A stretch of 64,000 nt of DNA from Flavobacterium glycines (GCF_900100165.1 NZ_FNEO01000007.1:107215-171214); one strand, 5' to 3'. Shown: positions 8,074 through 18,219, counted from the first letter of the stretch. Numbers and translations: made by a program. Notes: a model not told the origin generated them from the sequence alone.

Positions 8074-9474
8074 TTATTGTTGTTTTTTTGCAATTTGAGC
8101 CATCAACTCAGCCTCAGCAACTAATCTTCCATTAGCGTAAGCATTAGCCTGCATGTGACAAATACCTCTTCTGATAGGAGTAATCAAATCACACTTGAAG
8201 GTTAATGTATCTCCAGGCAACACTTTGTGTTTGAATTTCACGTTATCTATTTTCATAAAATAAGTCAAATAGTTTTCCGGATCTGGAACTGTACTCAATA
8301 CTAAGATTCCTCCTGTTTGTGCCATAGCTTCAACAATTAAAACTCCCGGCATAACTGGTGCATCAGGGAAATGCCCTACGAAGAAATTCTCATTCATAGT
8401 CACATTTTTCATACCTACCACATGGCTATCCGACATTTCGATAATACGGTCAATCAATAAAAATGGTGGTCTATGAGGCAACATAGCCATGATTTTATGA
8501 ATATCCATCAATGGCTCCTGATTCAAATCGTAAACAGGAACAAAATTGCGTTGTTCGATTTTAATCATCTTAGCCATTTTTTTAGCAAATTGTGTATTCA
8601 CAAAATGTCCAGGCTTATTTGCAATGATTTTCCCTTGAATTTTAGTTCCAATTAAAGCCAAATCTCCAATTACATCTAATAATTTATGTCTGGCAGCTTC
8701 ATTAGGATAATGTAATGTAAGATTATCTAAAATTCCGTTAGGTTTTACGCTAATTGTTTCTTTACCAAAGGCAACTTTTAAATTTTCCATTGTGTTAGTA
8801 GAAATTTCTTTATCTACATAAACAATGGCATTGTTTAAATCTCCTCCTTTAATTAATCCGTTGTCAAGAAGAGATTCTAATTCGTGTAAAAAACTAAAAG
8901 TTCTGGAAGAAGCAATCTCAGTTTTAAAATCACTTATACTTTTTAGAGTTGCATTTTGAGTACCTAAAATTTTAGTACCAAAATCAACCATTGTAGTTAC
9001 AGTATAATGGTCACTAGGCATCACAAGAATTTCACTTCCGCTGGCTTCATCGGTAAAAGAAATAACTTCTTTTACTACATAAACATTACGTTTAGCATTT
9101 TGTTCTTCAACACCTGCATTTTCTAAAGCTTCCACAAAATATTTAGACGAACCATCCATAATAGGAAGTTCAGAAGAGTTCAATTCGATGATAACATTGT
9201 CTAAATCGCAACCAACTAAAGCAGCCAAAACATGTTCAGGAGTCTGAATCTTAACGCCTAATTTTTCTAAATTAGTTCCTCTTTGTGTGTTTACCACATA
9301 ATTAGCATCTGCTTCAATTACAGGATTTCCTTCAAGATCAACCCTAACAAAAGTAAAACCGTTATTAACCGGAGCGGGTTTGAAAGTCATTGTAACTTCT
9401 TTACCAGTATGCAAGCCAACTCCTGTTAGTGAGATTTCTGTTTTGATGGTCTTCTGTTTAACCATATTTTCCAT
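8074..9474 (-). CDS. lpxC/fabZ: Bifunctional UDP-3-O-acyl-GlcNAc deacetylase / 3-hydroxyacyl-ACP dehydratase
   Basis: 466 residues, a fusion typical of Bacteroidota. Residues about 5-310 are LpxC, the zinc deacetylase that commits to lipid A: GVGLHTGKEV near the start, TPEHVLAAL with a zinc-ligand His, and a zinc-site region AARHKLLDVIGDLAL. Residues about 318-466 are FabZ, the hot-dog fold dehydratase: LPHRPPFLLIDRI, then GHFPDAPVMPGVLIVEAMAQ with catalytic His and Glu. The linkage couples lipid A synthesis to acyl elongation. The stop lies next to the lpxA leader and the start is 2 bases after the lpxD stop, so cotranscription with lpxD is likely. Confidence 0.97.
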   Translation of the reverse strand: MENMVKQKTIKTEISLTGVGLHTGKEVTMTFKPAPVNNGFTFVRVDLEGNPVIEADANYVVNTQRGTNLEKLGVKIQTPEHVLAALVGCDLDNVIIELNSSELPIMDGSSKYFVEALENAGVEEQNAKRNVYVVKEVISFTDEASGSEILVMPSDHYTVTTMVDFGTKILGTQNATLKSISDFKTEIASSRTFSFLHELESLLDNGLIKGGDLNNAIVYVDKEISTNTMENLKVAFGKETISVKPNGILDNLTLHYPNEAARHKLLDVIGDLALIGTKIQGKIIANKPGHFVNTQFAKKMAKMIKIEQRNFVPVYDLNQEPLMDIHKIMAMLPHRPPFLLIDRIIEMSDSHVVGMKNVTMNENFFVGHFPDAPVMPGVLIVEAMAQTGGILVLSTVPDPENYLTYFMKIDNVKFKHKVLPGDTLTFKCDLITPIRRGICHMQANAYANGRLVAEAELMAQIAKKQQ

Positions 9475-9476
9475 TC

Positions 9477-10505
9477 TTATTGGTTTTTTATTAGTTTTTT
9501 TAATTCGTCAATTTCTGCTATAATCTTTGGTAGATTTTTAAAATGAACATAGGATTTACTAAAATCACTATATCCAAATGTTGGGCTTCCTTGCAAGACT
9601 TCGTTGTCTTTAATATTTCTTGCAACTCCTGATTGTGCCTGAATCCTAACATTACTACCAATGGTTAAATGTCCTGAAATACCTACCTGTCCGCCAATCA
9701 TTCCGTTGCTGCCAATTTTTGTTGAACCTGCAATCCCTGTTTGTGCCGCAATAACCGTATTCTCTCCTACCTCTACATTATGTGCAATCTGAATTTGATT
9801 ATCTAATTTCACCCCTTTTCTTATTATTGTCGAGCCCAAGGTTGCTCTGTCTATAGTAGTACAAGCTCCTATTTCTACATTGTCTTCAATTACAACATTT
9901 CCAATTTGTGGGATTTTTTTATAACTACCATCAGGATTAGGCGCAAATCCAAAACCATCGGAACCTATTACTGTCCCTGCATGAATGATACAATTATTAC
10001 CTATAACTGATTCCGAGTAAATTTTAGCACCGGCAAAAATAGTGACATTATTATGAATGACAACGTTATCGCCAATAAAACAATTTGGATAAATTTTTAC
10101 ATTATCGCCAATAACCACATTGGTACCTATATAGCTAAAACTACCTAAATATAAATTTTCACCATATTTTACATTAGCACTTATTACTGTGTGTGGATCT
10201 ATCCCTTGTTTACTTGCTTTTTTTGCCTGATCATAAAACTCTAACAGTTTTGAAAAAGCCATATAAGCATCGTCAACTTTAATCAAAGTAGTCTTAATTT
10301 CCGATTCCGGAACAAAAGTTTTATTTACAATGGTTATTGTTGCCTGAGTGGTATAAATATAATTGTTGTATTTGGGATTTGATAAAAAGGTTAATGACCC
10401 TTCTTTTCCTTCTTCTATTTTAGATAGTTCATGGACTTCAGCATGGGGATTCCCTACTACTTCGCCTTCTAAAACACCTGCTATTTGTTCTGCTGTAAAT
10501 TTCAT
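9477..10505 (-). CDS. lpxD: UDP-3-O-(3-hydroxyacyl)glucosamine N-acyltransferase
   Basis: 342 residues, matching E. coli LpxD (341). It adds the second acyl chain to the deacetylated UDP-glucosamine. The uridine-binding N-terminal domain (about 1-100) is followed by hexapeptide repeats. The motif GSDGFGFAP at about 181-189 and [11 protein letters not shown] with catalytic His242 are as expected, as is the C-terminal helix. It ends 2 bases before lpxC/fabZ. A TATTTTTG box (10511-10518, minus strand) lies so close that the transcript would start almost at the ATG. Confidence 0.96.
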   Translation of the reverse strand: MKFTAEQIAGVLEGEVVGNPHAEVHELSKIEEGKEGSLTFLSNPKYNNYIYTTQATITIVNKTFVPESEIKTTLIKVDDAYMAFSKLLEFYDQAKKASKQGIDPHTVISANVKYGENLYLGSFSYIGTNVVIGDNVKIYPNCFIGDNVVIHNNVTIFAGAKIYSESVIGNNCIIHAGTVIGSDGFGFAPNPDGSYKKIPQIGNVVIEDNVEIGACTTIDRATLGSTIIRKGVKLDNQIQIAHNVEVGENTVIAAQTGIAGSTKIGSNGMIGGQVGISGHLTIGSNVRIQAQSGVARNIKDNEVLQGSPTFGYSDFSKSYVHFKNLPKIIAEIDELKKLIKNQ

Positions 10506-10544
10506 CGCGACAAAAATATAAAAAATAGATTTTAAATTAAGTAT

Positions 10545-11774
10545 TTATACCAGATGTTTTGGGAAGCAAATATAATACTTGGTTACCGATTTTGATAAAG
10601 ATTTCAAATTCAACTGATCTGAGGATTCTATCACATCTTCAATAGTTCTGTCTTTTTTCAAAATTCGAATAGGCTCAGCTTCCTTATCATAAGCCTGATT
10701 TTTTATTTTTCCTTTAAAAATAAAATAATTTGTATCGGCCAAACTAATATTATGTTCTGATACTAAACGCTCTTTCAGCGGGGTTAAATCATCAATTGCA
10801 ACTTTGTCACTCGTTAACTGAATCTTTAATAAATCCCTGTTGATAATCATTTTACTTAACGAAGACAAAATAAAATCATTATGTCTTTGCCAGGCTTTTA
10901 ATGCGCTAATAATATCAAAATCATCTAATTGTGAAAACAAATCCAAGGTAATTGTATCAAACGATTCAAAATCAATTTTATTTTGCATAAAAAATTGCAA
11001 AGGTTCACTGCAAGGTAAAACAACTCCTTTCAAAGTAAGCTCTTTAGCCCTTTTTAAGATTTTAGTTAAAACCAATTCAGCTACCAAACTTGTTTTATGT
11101 AAATAAGCCTGCCAATACATCAATCGACGCGACATTAAAAATTTTTCAACCGAATAAATTCCTTTTTCTTCAATAACCAAAACATCGTCTTCAACATTCA
11201 TCATTTGAATTAAACGCTCCGAATTAACATTTCCTTCGGCTACACCGGAATAAAAACTATCGCGTTTTAAATAATCCATTCGATCCATGTCCAATTGACT
11301 CGAAATCAACTGCAACATGAATTTTCTATGATAATCGCCTTCAAATATCTTGATGGCCAAACTTAATTTTCCTTTGAATTCGGTATTCAACTGTCGCATA
11401 AACAACAAAGAAATCTCTTCGTGATGCACATCTTCAACAATACTTTTTTCCATAGCATGTGAAAATGGACCATGACCAATATCGTGTAATAAAATTGCGA
11501 TATACAATGCATTTTCTTCCTCTTCCGAAATAGAAACCCCTTTAAAACGCAAAACATCCACTGCTTTTTGCATCAAATGCATGCATCCTAAAGCATGATG
11601 GAATCGGGTATGATTAGCCCCAGGATAAACTAAATATGATAATCCCATTTGAGAAATACGTCTTAATCTCTGAAAATAAGGATGCTGAATTAAATCGTAT
11701 ATTAAAGCATTAGGGATGCTAATAAATCCGTAAATAGGATCATTAAATATTTTAAGTTTATTGATTTGAGTCAC
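10545..11774 (-). CDS. HD-domain phosphohydrolase (dGTPase-like)
   Basis: About 409 residues from GTG at 11774. A longer frame opens at TTG 11801, but that TTG overlaps a TATATTTG promoter box (11799-11806), so it cannot be in the usual transcript. The HD metal site is visible: RFHHALG early, then LLHDIGHGPFSHAME, and later QLDMDRMDYLKRDS. Such proteins hydrolyse nucleotides, and the family is close to dNTP triphosphohydrolases (YdhJ/SAMHD1-like). The substrate cannot be told from sequence. It is divergent from the GbsR regulator and upstream of lpxD. Confidence 0.88.
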   Translation of the reverse strand: MTQINKLKIFNDPIYGFISIPNALIYDLIQHPYFQRLRRISQMGLSYLVYPGANHTRFHHALGCMHLMQKAVDVLRFKGVSISEEEENALYIAILLHDIGHGPFSHAMEKSIVEDVHHEEISLLFMRQLNTEFKGKLSLAIKIFEGDYHRKFMLQLISSQLDMDRMDYLKRDSFYSGVAEGNVNSERLIQMMNVEDDVLVIEEKGIYSVEKFLMSRRLMYWQAYLHKTSLVAELVLTKILKRAKELTLKGVVLPCSEPLQFFMQNKIDFESFDTITLDLFSQLDDFDIISALKAWQRHNDFILSSLSKMIINRDLLKIQLTSDKVAIDDLTPLKERLVSEHNISLADTNYFIFKGKIKNQAYDKEAEPIRILKKDRTIEDVIESSDQLNLKSLSKSVTKYYICFPKHLV

Positions 11775-11798
11775 TATAACTTTATTTTTTTTCGCCAA

Positions 11799-11806
11799 CA
11801 AATATA
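11799..11806 (-). promoter_or_regulatory. -7 box of the HD phosphohydrolase gene
   Basis: TATATTTG on the minus strand, 24 bases before the GTG at 11774. It is the evidence for rejecting the longer TTG start at 11801. Confidence 0.5.
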
Positions 11807-11937
11807 ATTAAATTAGCTTGTAATTTTAACTATACTTTATTGTTTACTACCAGAACAATTAAATGGTTTTTTGTTATACAACTGGCTCTTAAACAACTAA
11901 AAACTTCAAATCTTAAAAAAAGTTTAAAATAATTCGT

Positions 11938-11961
11938 TTAGTTCGGTGAATTACGAACTAA
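11938..11961. promoter_or_regulatory. Operator-like palindrome in front of the efflux operon
   Basis: TTAGTTCG and CGAACTAA are perfect 8-bp arms with an 8-base spacer. The palindrome ends 3 bases before the -7 box (TATCTTTG) of the GbsR/MarR gene and so covers the polymerase spacer. This is the position expected for autorepression by the adjacent regulator. Confidence 0.7.
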
Positions 11962-11964
11962 TCA

Positions 11965-11972
11965 TATCTTTG
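11965..11972 (+). promoter_or_regulatory. -7 box of the gbsR-efflux operon
   Basis: TATCTTTG fits TAnnTTTG and lies 13 bases upstream of the ATG at 11986, giving a very short leader. Confidence 0.6.
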
Positions 11973-11985
11973 CAAAAAAATAATC

Positions 11986-12483
11986 ATGGATGCTCTACAA
12001 AAAGAAAGAGAAGAACTCATTGAAATGTTTGGTATTCATTTTGAATCCATCTACCAAATTCCCCCTTTGGCAGGAAGAATTATTGGTCTTTTGATTGTTG
12101 AAGGATGCAAGTCCGGATTAACATTTGAAGCAATCGTAGAAAAATTAGGTGCAAGTAAAAGTTCTATTTCTACTAATCTAAATTTACTACTTAAAACAGA
12201 AAGAGTTATCTATTTTACAATTCCATGTGACAGAAAAAAATACTTCAAGTCGGCTCCTTTAAGCAACAGATTATCAAATTATTTAAAATTTTTAGAATCA
12301 GAAAATTACATTACCGATAAAATATTTGAGTATCGTCAAAAAACAGCTTCCTGCCCGGAAGAAAAATGTAATTTAGAAAACATAAAAGCATATAAAAAAC
12401 ACCTGAAAGAAGTTGAAGCTTCACTTAAAAAAACAATTGCTGAATTCAAAGAAATAGAAATCCAAAATCAATCCAATAAATAA
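11986..12483 (+). CDS. GbsR/MarR-family transcriptional regulator
   Basis: 165 residues. A winged-helix DNA-binding domain occupies about residues 20-100 (GLTFEAIVEKLGASKSSIS is the helix-turn-helix), followed by a C-terminal helical region rich in Lys/Glu (about 110-160) that probably dimerises. Members of the GbsR branch of MarR regulators often sit first in RND efflux operons of Bacteroidota, as here: the adaptor gene starts 9 bases after its stop. The palindrome at 11938-11961 overlaps its promoter, so it likely represses its own operon until a ligand binds. The ligand is unknown. Confidence 0.88.
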   Translation: MDALQKEREELIEMFGIHFESIYQIPPLAGRIIGLLIVEGCKSGLTFEAIVEKLGASKSSISTNLNLLLKTERVIYFTIPCDRKKYFKSAPLSNRLSNYLKFLESENYITDKIFEYRQKTASCPEEKCNLENIKAYKKHLKEVEASLKKTIAEFKEIEIQNQSNK

Positions 12484-12492
12484 CATCTAATT

Positions 12493-13611
12493 ATGAAAAA
12501 GAGATTTTTTATTAGTGCAATCATATTATCCATTGGTTTACTTTCTTGCAATAAAAAGAAAGAAGAACAAGCCGCACCACCTGTAATGCCTTACAAAGTG
12601 ATTAATGTATCTAAATCAAATACTTCTCTGTTAGCTGAATATCCTGCTACTTTAGAAGGAATAACAGACATAGATATTCGTGCTAAAGTAGATGGTTACA
12701 TTGAGAAAATATATGTACAGGAAGGTCAGGAAGTTAAAAAAGGACAATTACTTTTTAAACTGGAAACTCAAACTGCCGATCAGGAAGCAAGTGCTGCTAA
12801 AGCTAAAGTTGCTGCTGCTCAGGTCGAAGTAAACCGTTTGAAACCATTGGTTGAAAGAAACATTATCAGTGATGTACAATTAGAAACTGCAAAAGCCAAT
12901 TTAGCCAGTGCCAAAAGCACTTATCAAAGTATTTTGGCCCGTATCAATTACGCTACCATCAAAAGTCCTGTAAATGGAATTGTTGGGACTTTACCTTTAC
13001 GATTAGGAAGTTATGTGAGTAGCCAAACAGCCGAACCATTAACCAGAATTTCGGATGTAAGCACAATTTATGCTTATTTTTCAATGAATGAAAAACAGCA
13101 ATTGGACATCACGATGCATTCGGCAGGAAAAACATTTCAGGAAAAAATTGCCAAAATGCCTGCTGTTAATTTAATTCTGAGCAACGGAATCGAATACGAA
13201 CAAAAAGGGAAAATTGAAACATTTAGCGGACAAGCAAATACTCAAACCGGTTCTTTTAACGTAAGAGCAAGTTTTACCAATGCAAACAAATTATTGCGTT
13301 CAGGAGGTAGCGGAACGATTCAAATTCCAACCAATTTAACTGATGTAATTTTGATTCCTCAAAATGCAACTTTAGAAATGCAGGACAAACGTGTAGTGCT
13401 AACCGTTGACAAAGAAAATAAAGTAAAAGCTATTCCTGTAGAAGTTCGTGCTGTTCCCGGAGGACAATATTTTGTTGTAGACAAAGGATTGAATGTAAAT
13501 GATAAAATTCTTATTGAAGGTGTCGGAATTATATCTGAAGGAACCGAAATCAAACCACAATTAGTTGACTATTCAACAATTATAAGTCCTGAAAAAAAGG
13601 GAATTAACTAA
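12493..13611 (+). CDS. RND efflux periplasmic adaptor lipoprotein (AcrA/MexA type)
   Basis: 372 residues. The signal peptide ends in a lipobox (LLSC, Cys19), so the protein is anchored as a lipoprotein facing the periplasm. The order is barrel-sandwich hybrid, alpha-hairpin, second lipoyl half, beta-barrel and membrane-proximal domain: GYIEKIYVQEGQEVKKGQ at about 68-85 and YATIKSPVNGIVG at about 154-166 are the two lipoyl halves, with the coiled hairpin (AAKAKVAAAQVEV) between. It bridges the pump encoded next to the outer-membrane channel. It is in one transcription unit with gbsR, acrB-like and tolC-like genes. Confidence 0.95.
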   Translation: MKKRFFISAIILSIGLLSCNKKKEEQAAPPVMPYKVINVSKSNTSLLAEYPATLEGITDIDIRAKVDGYIEKIYVQEGQEVKKGQLLFKLETQTADQEASAAKAKVAAAQVEVNRLKPLVERNIISDVQLETAKANLASAKSTYQSILARINYATIKSPVNGIVGTLPLRLGSYVSSQTAEPLTRISDVSTIYAYFSMNEKQQLDITMHSAGKTFQEKIAKMPAVNLILSNGIEYEQKGKIETFSGQANTQTGSFNVRASFTNANKLLRSGGSGTIQIPTNLTDVILIPQNATLEMQDKRVVLTVDKENKVKAIPVEVRAVPGGQYFVVDKGLNVNDKILIEGVGIISEGTEIKPQLVDYSTIISPEKKGIN

Positions 13612-13632
13612 CAATCGAATAAATAACACATT

Positions 13633-16600
13633 ATGTTTTCAAAATTCATTGACAGACCTGTATTGTCAACGGTGATTTCTATTATTATCGTTATACTGGG
13701 AATTTTAGGGTTAATCTCGCTTCCTGTTTCACAATACCCGGAAATAGCCCCTCCTACTGTTACCGTTTCTGCAAATTATCAAGGTGCCAGTGCCGAAGTT
13801 GTAATGAACTCAGTGGTTATACCTTTAGAAGAACAAATCAATGGTGTGGAAGACATGACTTACATGACTTCTACTTCAAACAATGATGGTTCAGCTTCTA
13901 TAAATATATATTTCAAATTAGGAACTAATCCTGATTTGGCTGCCGTAAACGTTCAAAACCGTGTGTCTCGTGCCACTCCTCTTTTGCCACAGGAAGTAAC
14001 AAGAGCCGGTGTAACAACATCCAAAAGACAAAGTGATAACATTTTGATTTTTTCTTTATACAGTGAGAATCCAAATTACGACATGACTTTTCTTCAAAAT
14101 TATGCTAACATCAATATCTTACCTAAAATCAAAAGGGTTGCCGGTGTAGGTGATGCAACCATTTTTGGACAAAGAGATTATTCTATGCGTATTTGGTTAA
14201 AACCAGATATCATGGGGGCTTATGGTTTAGTTCCTTCTGATATTACTGCACTGTTAGCAGAACAGAATATTGAAGCTGCTCCAGGACAATTAGGTGAAAG
14301 AGGGAATCAATCTTTTCAATATGTATTAAAATACAAAGGTCGTTTACAAAACACCAAAGAATTTGAAGATATTGTAGTTCGTTCCACTCCTAACGGGGAA
14401 GTTCTTAAACTTAAAGACATCGCCCGAATTGAATTAGGAGCTGTAAATTATGCCAGTAGTACACTTACAAATGCAAATCAGTCAGTGGGTATTGCGATAG
14501 CACAAACAGCAGGTTCTAACGCACAAGAGGTAATTGAAAATTCTTTAAAAGAATTGGATAAAGCAGCAATAAATTTCCCCAAGGGTGTTAAATACACCAC
14601 ATTAATTAATGCTAATGATTTCCTTGACGAATCTATTTCAAAAGTTATCCATACTTTAATAGAAGCTTTTATTTTAGTATTTATAGTTGTTTTTGTCTTT
14701 TTACAAGATTGGAGATCCACTCTTATTCCTGCTATTTCAGTACCTGTAGCTATTATAGGGACTTTCTTTTTCTTGAGTTTATTTGGCTTTACGATTAACT
14801 TATTAACTTTATTTGCGCTAGTATTAGCGGTAGGAATTGTAGTAGATGACGCCATTGTTGTTGTTGAAGCCGTACATGCTAAAATGGAAGCAGGAGAACA
14901 CGATCCAAAAAAAGCAGCCCATAGTGCCATGGGAGATATTAGTGGAGCTATTATTTCCATTACATTGGTTATGTCGGCGGTATTTATTCCTGTATCTTTT
15001 ATTAGTGGTTCATCTGGAGTTTTCTACAAACAGTTTGGTTTAACATTAGCGATTTCTATTGTACTTTCTGCAATTAACGCCCTTACCCTGTCACCAGCTT
15101 TATGTGCTATCTTTTTAAAAGAACATGATCCAAATAAAGAAAAAGGATTTTTTGAACGTTTTTACACTGCATTTAATGCCGGTTTTGAAACCACCACTAA
15201 TAAATACAAAAAAGCGGTAGAGTTTTTAGTGAAACGTAAATGGTTAGCTTTCTTAGGAATTGCCGTTTTTGCGGGTGTATTTGTTTTGTTATTAAACACG
15301 ACACCAAAAGCTTTTGTTCCAAGTGAAGATACCGGAGCAATCTTTTCTGATATTCAGTTAGCACCGGGAACTTCATTAAAGAAAACTGAAGAAGTATTAT
15401 TACAGGTAGAAAACAAAGTAAAAGATATGCCGGAAATCAAAGAGATATTGCGTATTTCTGGTAGAAGTATCATCAGTGGTTCCGGTAGTAACTATGGAAT
15501 GGTAATTTTAAAATTGAAACCCTGGGCAGAACGTAAAGAAGCAAATCAGGAAATTACAGCTGTTGTTCAGGAATTATTTAAGCGCGCTGCTAGTGTTAAA
15601 GATGCCAAAATTTTATTTTTTGCGCGCCCTACCTTATCCGGTTTTGGTTATTCTAATGGATTCGAAATGCAATTACAGGATCAAAAAGGAGGAACAATTC
15701 AAGATTTAAGTAAAGTAAATACCGATTTCTTAGCTGCTTTAAATAGTCGTCCTGAAATTAAATTTGCCGCTACACCTTTTTCTCCAAATTACCCACAATA
15801 TCGAATTGATTTGAATGTGCCGGCAATTAAAAAATCCGGATTAACAGTAACCGATGTGTTGGGAACTATGCAAGGTTATTATGGAGGAGTTTATGCTTCT
15901 AACTTTAATAAATTTGGGAAACAATACCGTGTTGTTTATCAATCTGAACCCGAATTTAGAAGAGACCCTGAATCGTTGAACAAAGTTTTGGTTCGAAATA
16001 ATTCTGGTCAAATGGCTCCTATTTCACAGTTTGTAAAATTAGAAAAGGTATTCGGGCCTCAGGCAATCGATCGTTTCAATTTATTTACATCGGTTAAGAT
16101 TACCGGTGCTCCAAACGAAGGATATAGTTCCGGTGATGCTATTAAAGCCGTTCAGGAAGTAGCCAGTCAAAAATTGCCTTTGGGTTATGGATATGAATTT
16201 TCAGGAATGACTCGTGAGGAAATTAATGCAGGTGGACAAACCTTGTTTATTTTCTTATTGTGTTTAGTATTTGTTTATTTCTTATTGTCTGCTCAATATG
16301 AAAGTTACGTATTACCCTTTGCCGTATTGTTATCATTACCTATAGGTTTGTCAGGCGCCTTTATTTTTGCATTTTTCTTTAATGTAAGTAATAATATTTA
16401 TATGCAAATTACTTTAATCATGCTTATTGGATTATTAGCCAAGAATGCCATTTTGATTGTTGAGTTTGCTGCCGATTCCAGACGAAAAGGATTGAGTATT
16501 TCTCAAGCTGCCATTCAGGGTGCAGTAGCACGTTTAAGACCAATTTTAATGACCTCTTTTGCCTTTATTTTAGGTTTAATGCCATTAATGCTGGCAAGAG

Positions 16601-16785
16601 GAGCCGGAGCTATAGGAAATAAAGCTATCGGAACCGGAGCAATTGGAGGAATGTTAATCGGTACTGTTTTAGGAGTATTTGTAATTCCAGTTCTGTTTAT
16701 TGTTTTCCAAAATTTACAGGAAAAAATTTCTACAAAGCCACTACCAACAACTATTGATGAATCTGATGTTGAATCTTTAGAATAA
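13633..16785 (+). CDS. RND multidrug efflux permease (AcrB/HAE1 family)
   Basis: 1050 residues, the normal size. There are twelve transmembrane segments in the RND pattern: one N-terminal helix, a large periplasmic loop, helices 2-6, a second loop, and helices 8-12. TM4 has VGIVVDDAIVVVEAV with the paired aspartates needed for proton transfer, and TM10 has LLAKNAILIVEFA with the essential lysine. The HAE1 signature (SQYPEIAPPTVTV) near the N-terminus supports drug rather than metal export. It starts 21 bases after the adaptor and ends 4 bases before the channel gene. Confidence 0.97.
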   Translation: MFSKFIDRPVLSTVISIIIVILGILGLISLPVSQYPEIAPPTVTVSANYQGASAEVVMNSVVIPLEEQINGVEDMTYMTSTSNNDGSASINIYFKLGTNPDLAAVNVQNRVSRATPLLPQEVTRAGVTTSKRQSDNILIFSLYSENPNYDMTFLQNYANINILPKIKRVAGVGDATIFGQRDYSMRIWLKPDIMGAYGLVPSDITALLAEQNIEAAPGQLGERGNQSFQYVLKYKGRLQNTKEFEDIVVRSTPNGEVLKLKDIARIELGAVNYASSTLTNANQSVGIAIAQTAGSNAQEVIENSLKELDKAAINFPKGVKYTTLINANDFLDESISKVIHTLIEAFILVFIVVFVFLQDWRSTLIPAISVPVAIIGTFFFLSLFGFTINLLTLFALVLAVGIVVDDAIVVVEAVHAKMEAGEHDPKKAAHSAMGDISGAIISITLVMSAVFIPVSFISGSSGVFYKQFGLTLAISIVLSAINALTLSPALCAIFLKEHDPNKEKGFFERFYTAFNAGFETTTNKYKKAVEFLVKRKWLAFLGIAVFAGVFVLLLNTTPKAFVPSEDTGAIFSDIQLAPGTSLKKTEEVLLQVENKVKDMPEIKEILRISGRSIISGSGSNYGMVILKLKPWAERKEANQEITAVVQELFKRAASVKDAKILFFARPTLSGFGYSNGFEMQLQDQKGGTIQDLSKVNTDFLAALNSRPEIKFAATPFSPNYPQYRIDLNVPAIKKSGLTVTDVLGTMQGYYGGVYASNFNKFGKQYRVVYQSEPEFRRDPESLNKVLVRNNSGQMAPISQFVKLEKVFGPQAIDRFNLFTSVKITGAPNEGYSSGDAIKAVQEVASQKLPLGYGYEFSGMTREEINAGGQTLFIFLLCLVFVYFLLSAQYESYVLPFAVLLSLPIGLSGAFIFAFFFNVSNNIYMQITLIMLIGLLAKNAILIVEFAADSRRKGLSISQAAIQGAVARLRPILMTSFAFILGLMPLMLARGAGAIGNKAIGTGAIGGMLIGTVLGVFVIPVLFIVFQNLQEKISTKPLPTTIDESDVESLE

Positions 16786-16789
16786 GAAA

Positions 16790-18190
16790 ATGAAAAATAA
16801 AACATATAAAATTGCCTTATTAGCAACAACAGTCATAGTATTTCAATCCTGTTTTGTTGCTAAAGATTACAAAAGACCTGACTTAAAAACGGATCATTTG
16901 TATCGTAATGAAACTACTGCTGTAGATACAAATTCTTTAGCGAATGTGAGTTGGGAAAAAATATTTACTGACCCCATTTTACAAAGTCACATCAAAAAAG
17001 GATTGCAAAACAATTTAGATATTAGAATTGCCATGCAAAATCTTGCAGCAGCTGAAGCAACAATGAAACAGGGAAAAGCAGGCTATTTTCCAAATTTTTC
17101 AGTAGCGACTAACTGGACGCACATCAAAACTTCTAAAAATAGTCAAACAGGTTCGTTTTTAAGAAAATTAGACACCGATCAATATCAAATTAGCGGTAAT
17201 CTTTCATGGGAAGCTGATATTTGGGGAAAAATCAGAAGTAATAAACGTGCTGCCAATGCTGCTTTTTTACAAACTACAGCAGCCAATCAGGCTATTAAAA
17301 CAGAACTGATTGCTAATATTGCATCTACTTATTATCAATTGTTGGCAGTAGATGAACAAATTAAAGTAGCAGAAGAAACGCTGATTAACCGAAACAAAAG
17401 TGTTGAAACAATTATTCAACTTAAAAAATCAGGAAATGTAACTGAAGTGGGAGTTAAACAAACTGAAGCTCAAAAATATGCCACTGAATTAATTATTGCC
17501 GATTTAAAAAATTCGGTAATCATTCTTGAAAATACTTTAAGTACTCTTTTAGGAGAGCCTTCAGCTCAGATAACACGCAGCACTTTTGAATCTCAAAAAT
17601 TGCAGCCTGCTATTACACTGGGAGTTCCTGCTCAATTGTTAAGAAACCGTCCGGATGTGATAGCTGCCGAGTACAATTTGATTTCCAATTTTGAATTAAC
17701 TAATGTTGCCAAAAGTAGTTTTTACCCAAGTTTTACGGTAACTGCCACCGGTGGATTACAAAGTATAACATTAAAAGAATGGTTTAGTGCTAATTCCATT
17801 TTTGCCAATATAGTAAGCGGTTTAACACAACCTATTTTTAATCAGAGACAGTTGAAAACCAAGTACGAAATTGCAAAAGCCAATCAGGAAAAAGCCTATT
17901 TGCAGTTTGAACAATCACTTTTAAGGGCTGGAAAAGAAGTTTCGGATGCATTGGCACAATACAATAATGAAACTAACAAAATTAATATTCGTAAAAAACA
18001 AGCCGAAGCATTAACAAAAGCAGCCAGTTTCTCTGATGAATTGCTGACTTACGGTCTTGCAAATTACCTCGAAGTTTTAACTTCAAAAAACGATGCTCTG
18101 AATGCTAAACTGAATTTAGTTGATAATAAATTCCAACAATACAAAGCTATAATTCAATTGTACAAAGCCCTTGGCGGAGGATGGCAATAA
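16790..18190 (+). CDS. Outer-membrane efflux channel lipoprotein (TolC/NodT family)
   Basis: 466 residues. It has a lipoprotein signal (FQSC, Cys21) and two outer-membrane efflux repeats: a first half with QNLAAAEATMKQGKAGYFPNF, and a second with LLRNRPDVIAAEYNL (the usual RPDV hallmark) and a long helical end (YGLANYLEVLTSKNDAL). It forms the trimeric exit duct of the pump encoded upstream. It is the last gene of the operon; a strong terminator starts 30 bases after the stop. Confidence 0.95.
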   Translation: MKNKTYKIALLATTVIVFQSCFVAKDYKRPDLKTDHLYRNETTAVDTNSLANVSWEKIFTDPILQSHIKKGLQNNLDIRIAMQNLAAAEATMKQGKAGYFPNFSVATNWTHIKTSKNSQTGSFLRKLDTDQYQISGNLSWEADIWGKIRSNKRAANAAFLQTTAANQAIKTELIANIASTYYQLLAVDEQIKVAEETLINRNKSVETIIQLKKSGNVTEVGVKQTEAQKYATELIIADLKNSVIILENTLSTLLGEPSAQITRSTFESQKLQPAITLGVPAQLLRNRPDVIAAEYNLISNFELTNVAKSSFYPSFTVTATGGLQSITLKEWFSANSIFANIVSGLTQPIFNQRQLKTKYEIAKANQEKAYLQFEQSLLRAGKEVSDALAQYNNETNKINIRKKQAEALTKAASFSDELLTYGLANYLEVLTSKNDALNAKLNLVDNKFQQYKAIIQLYKALGGGWQ

Positions 18191-18219
18191 GTCTTTATTA
18201 TAAAATTAGTTATTTTATC

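Noticed and set aside
14478..14960. 160-residue minus-strand frame
   Set aside because: It lies fully inside the AcrB-like gene, and its product is a composition artefact with no family features.
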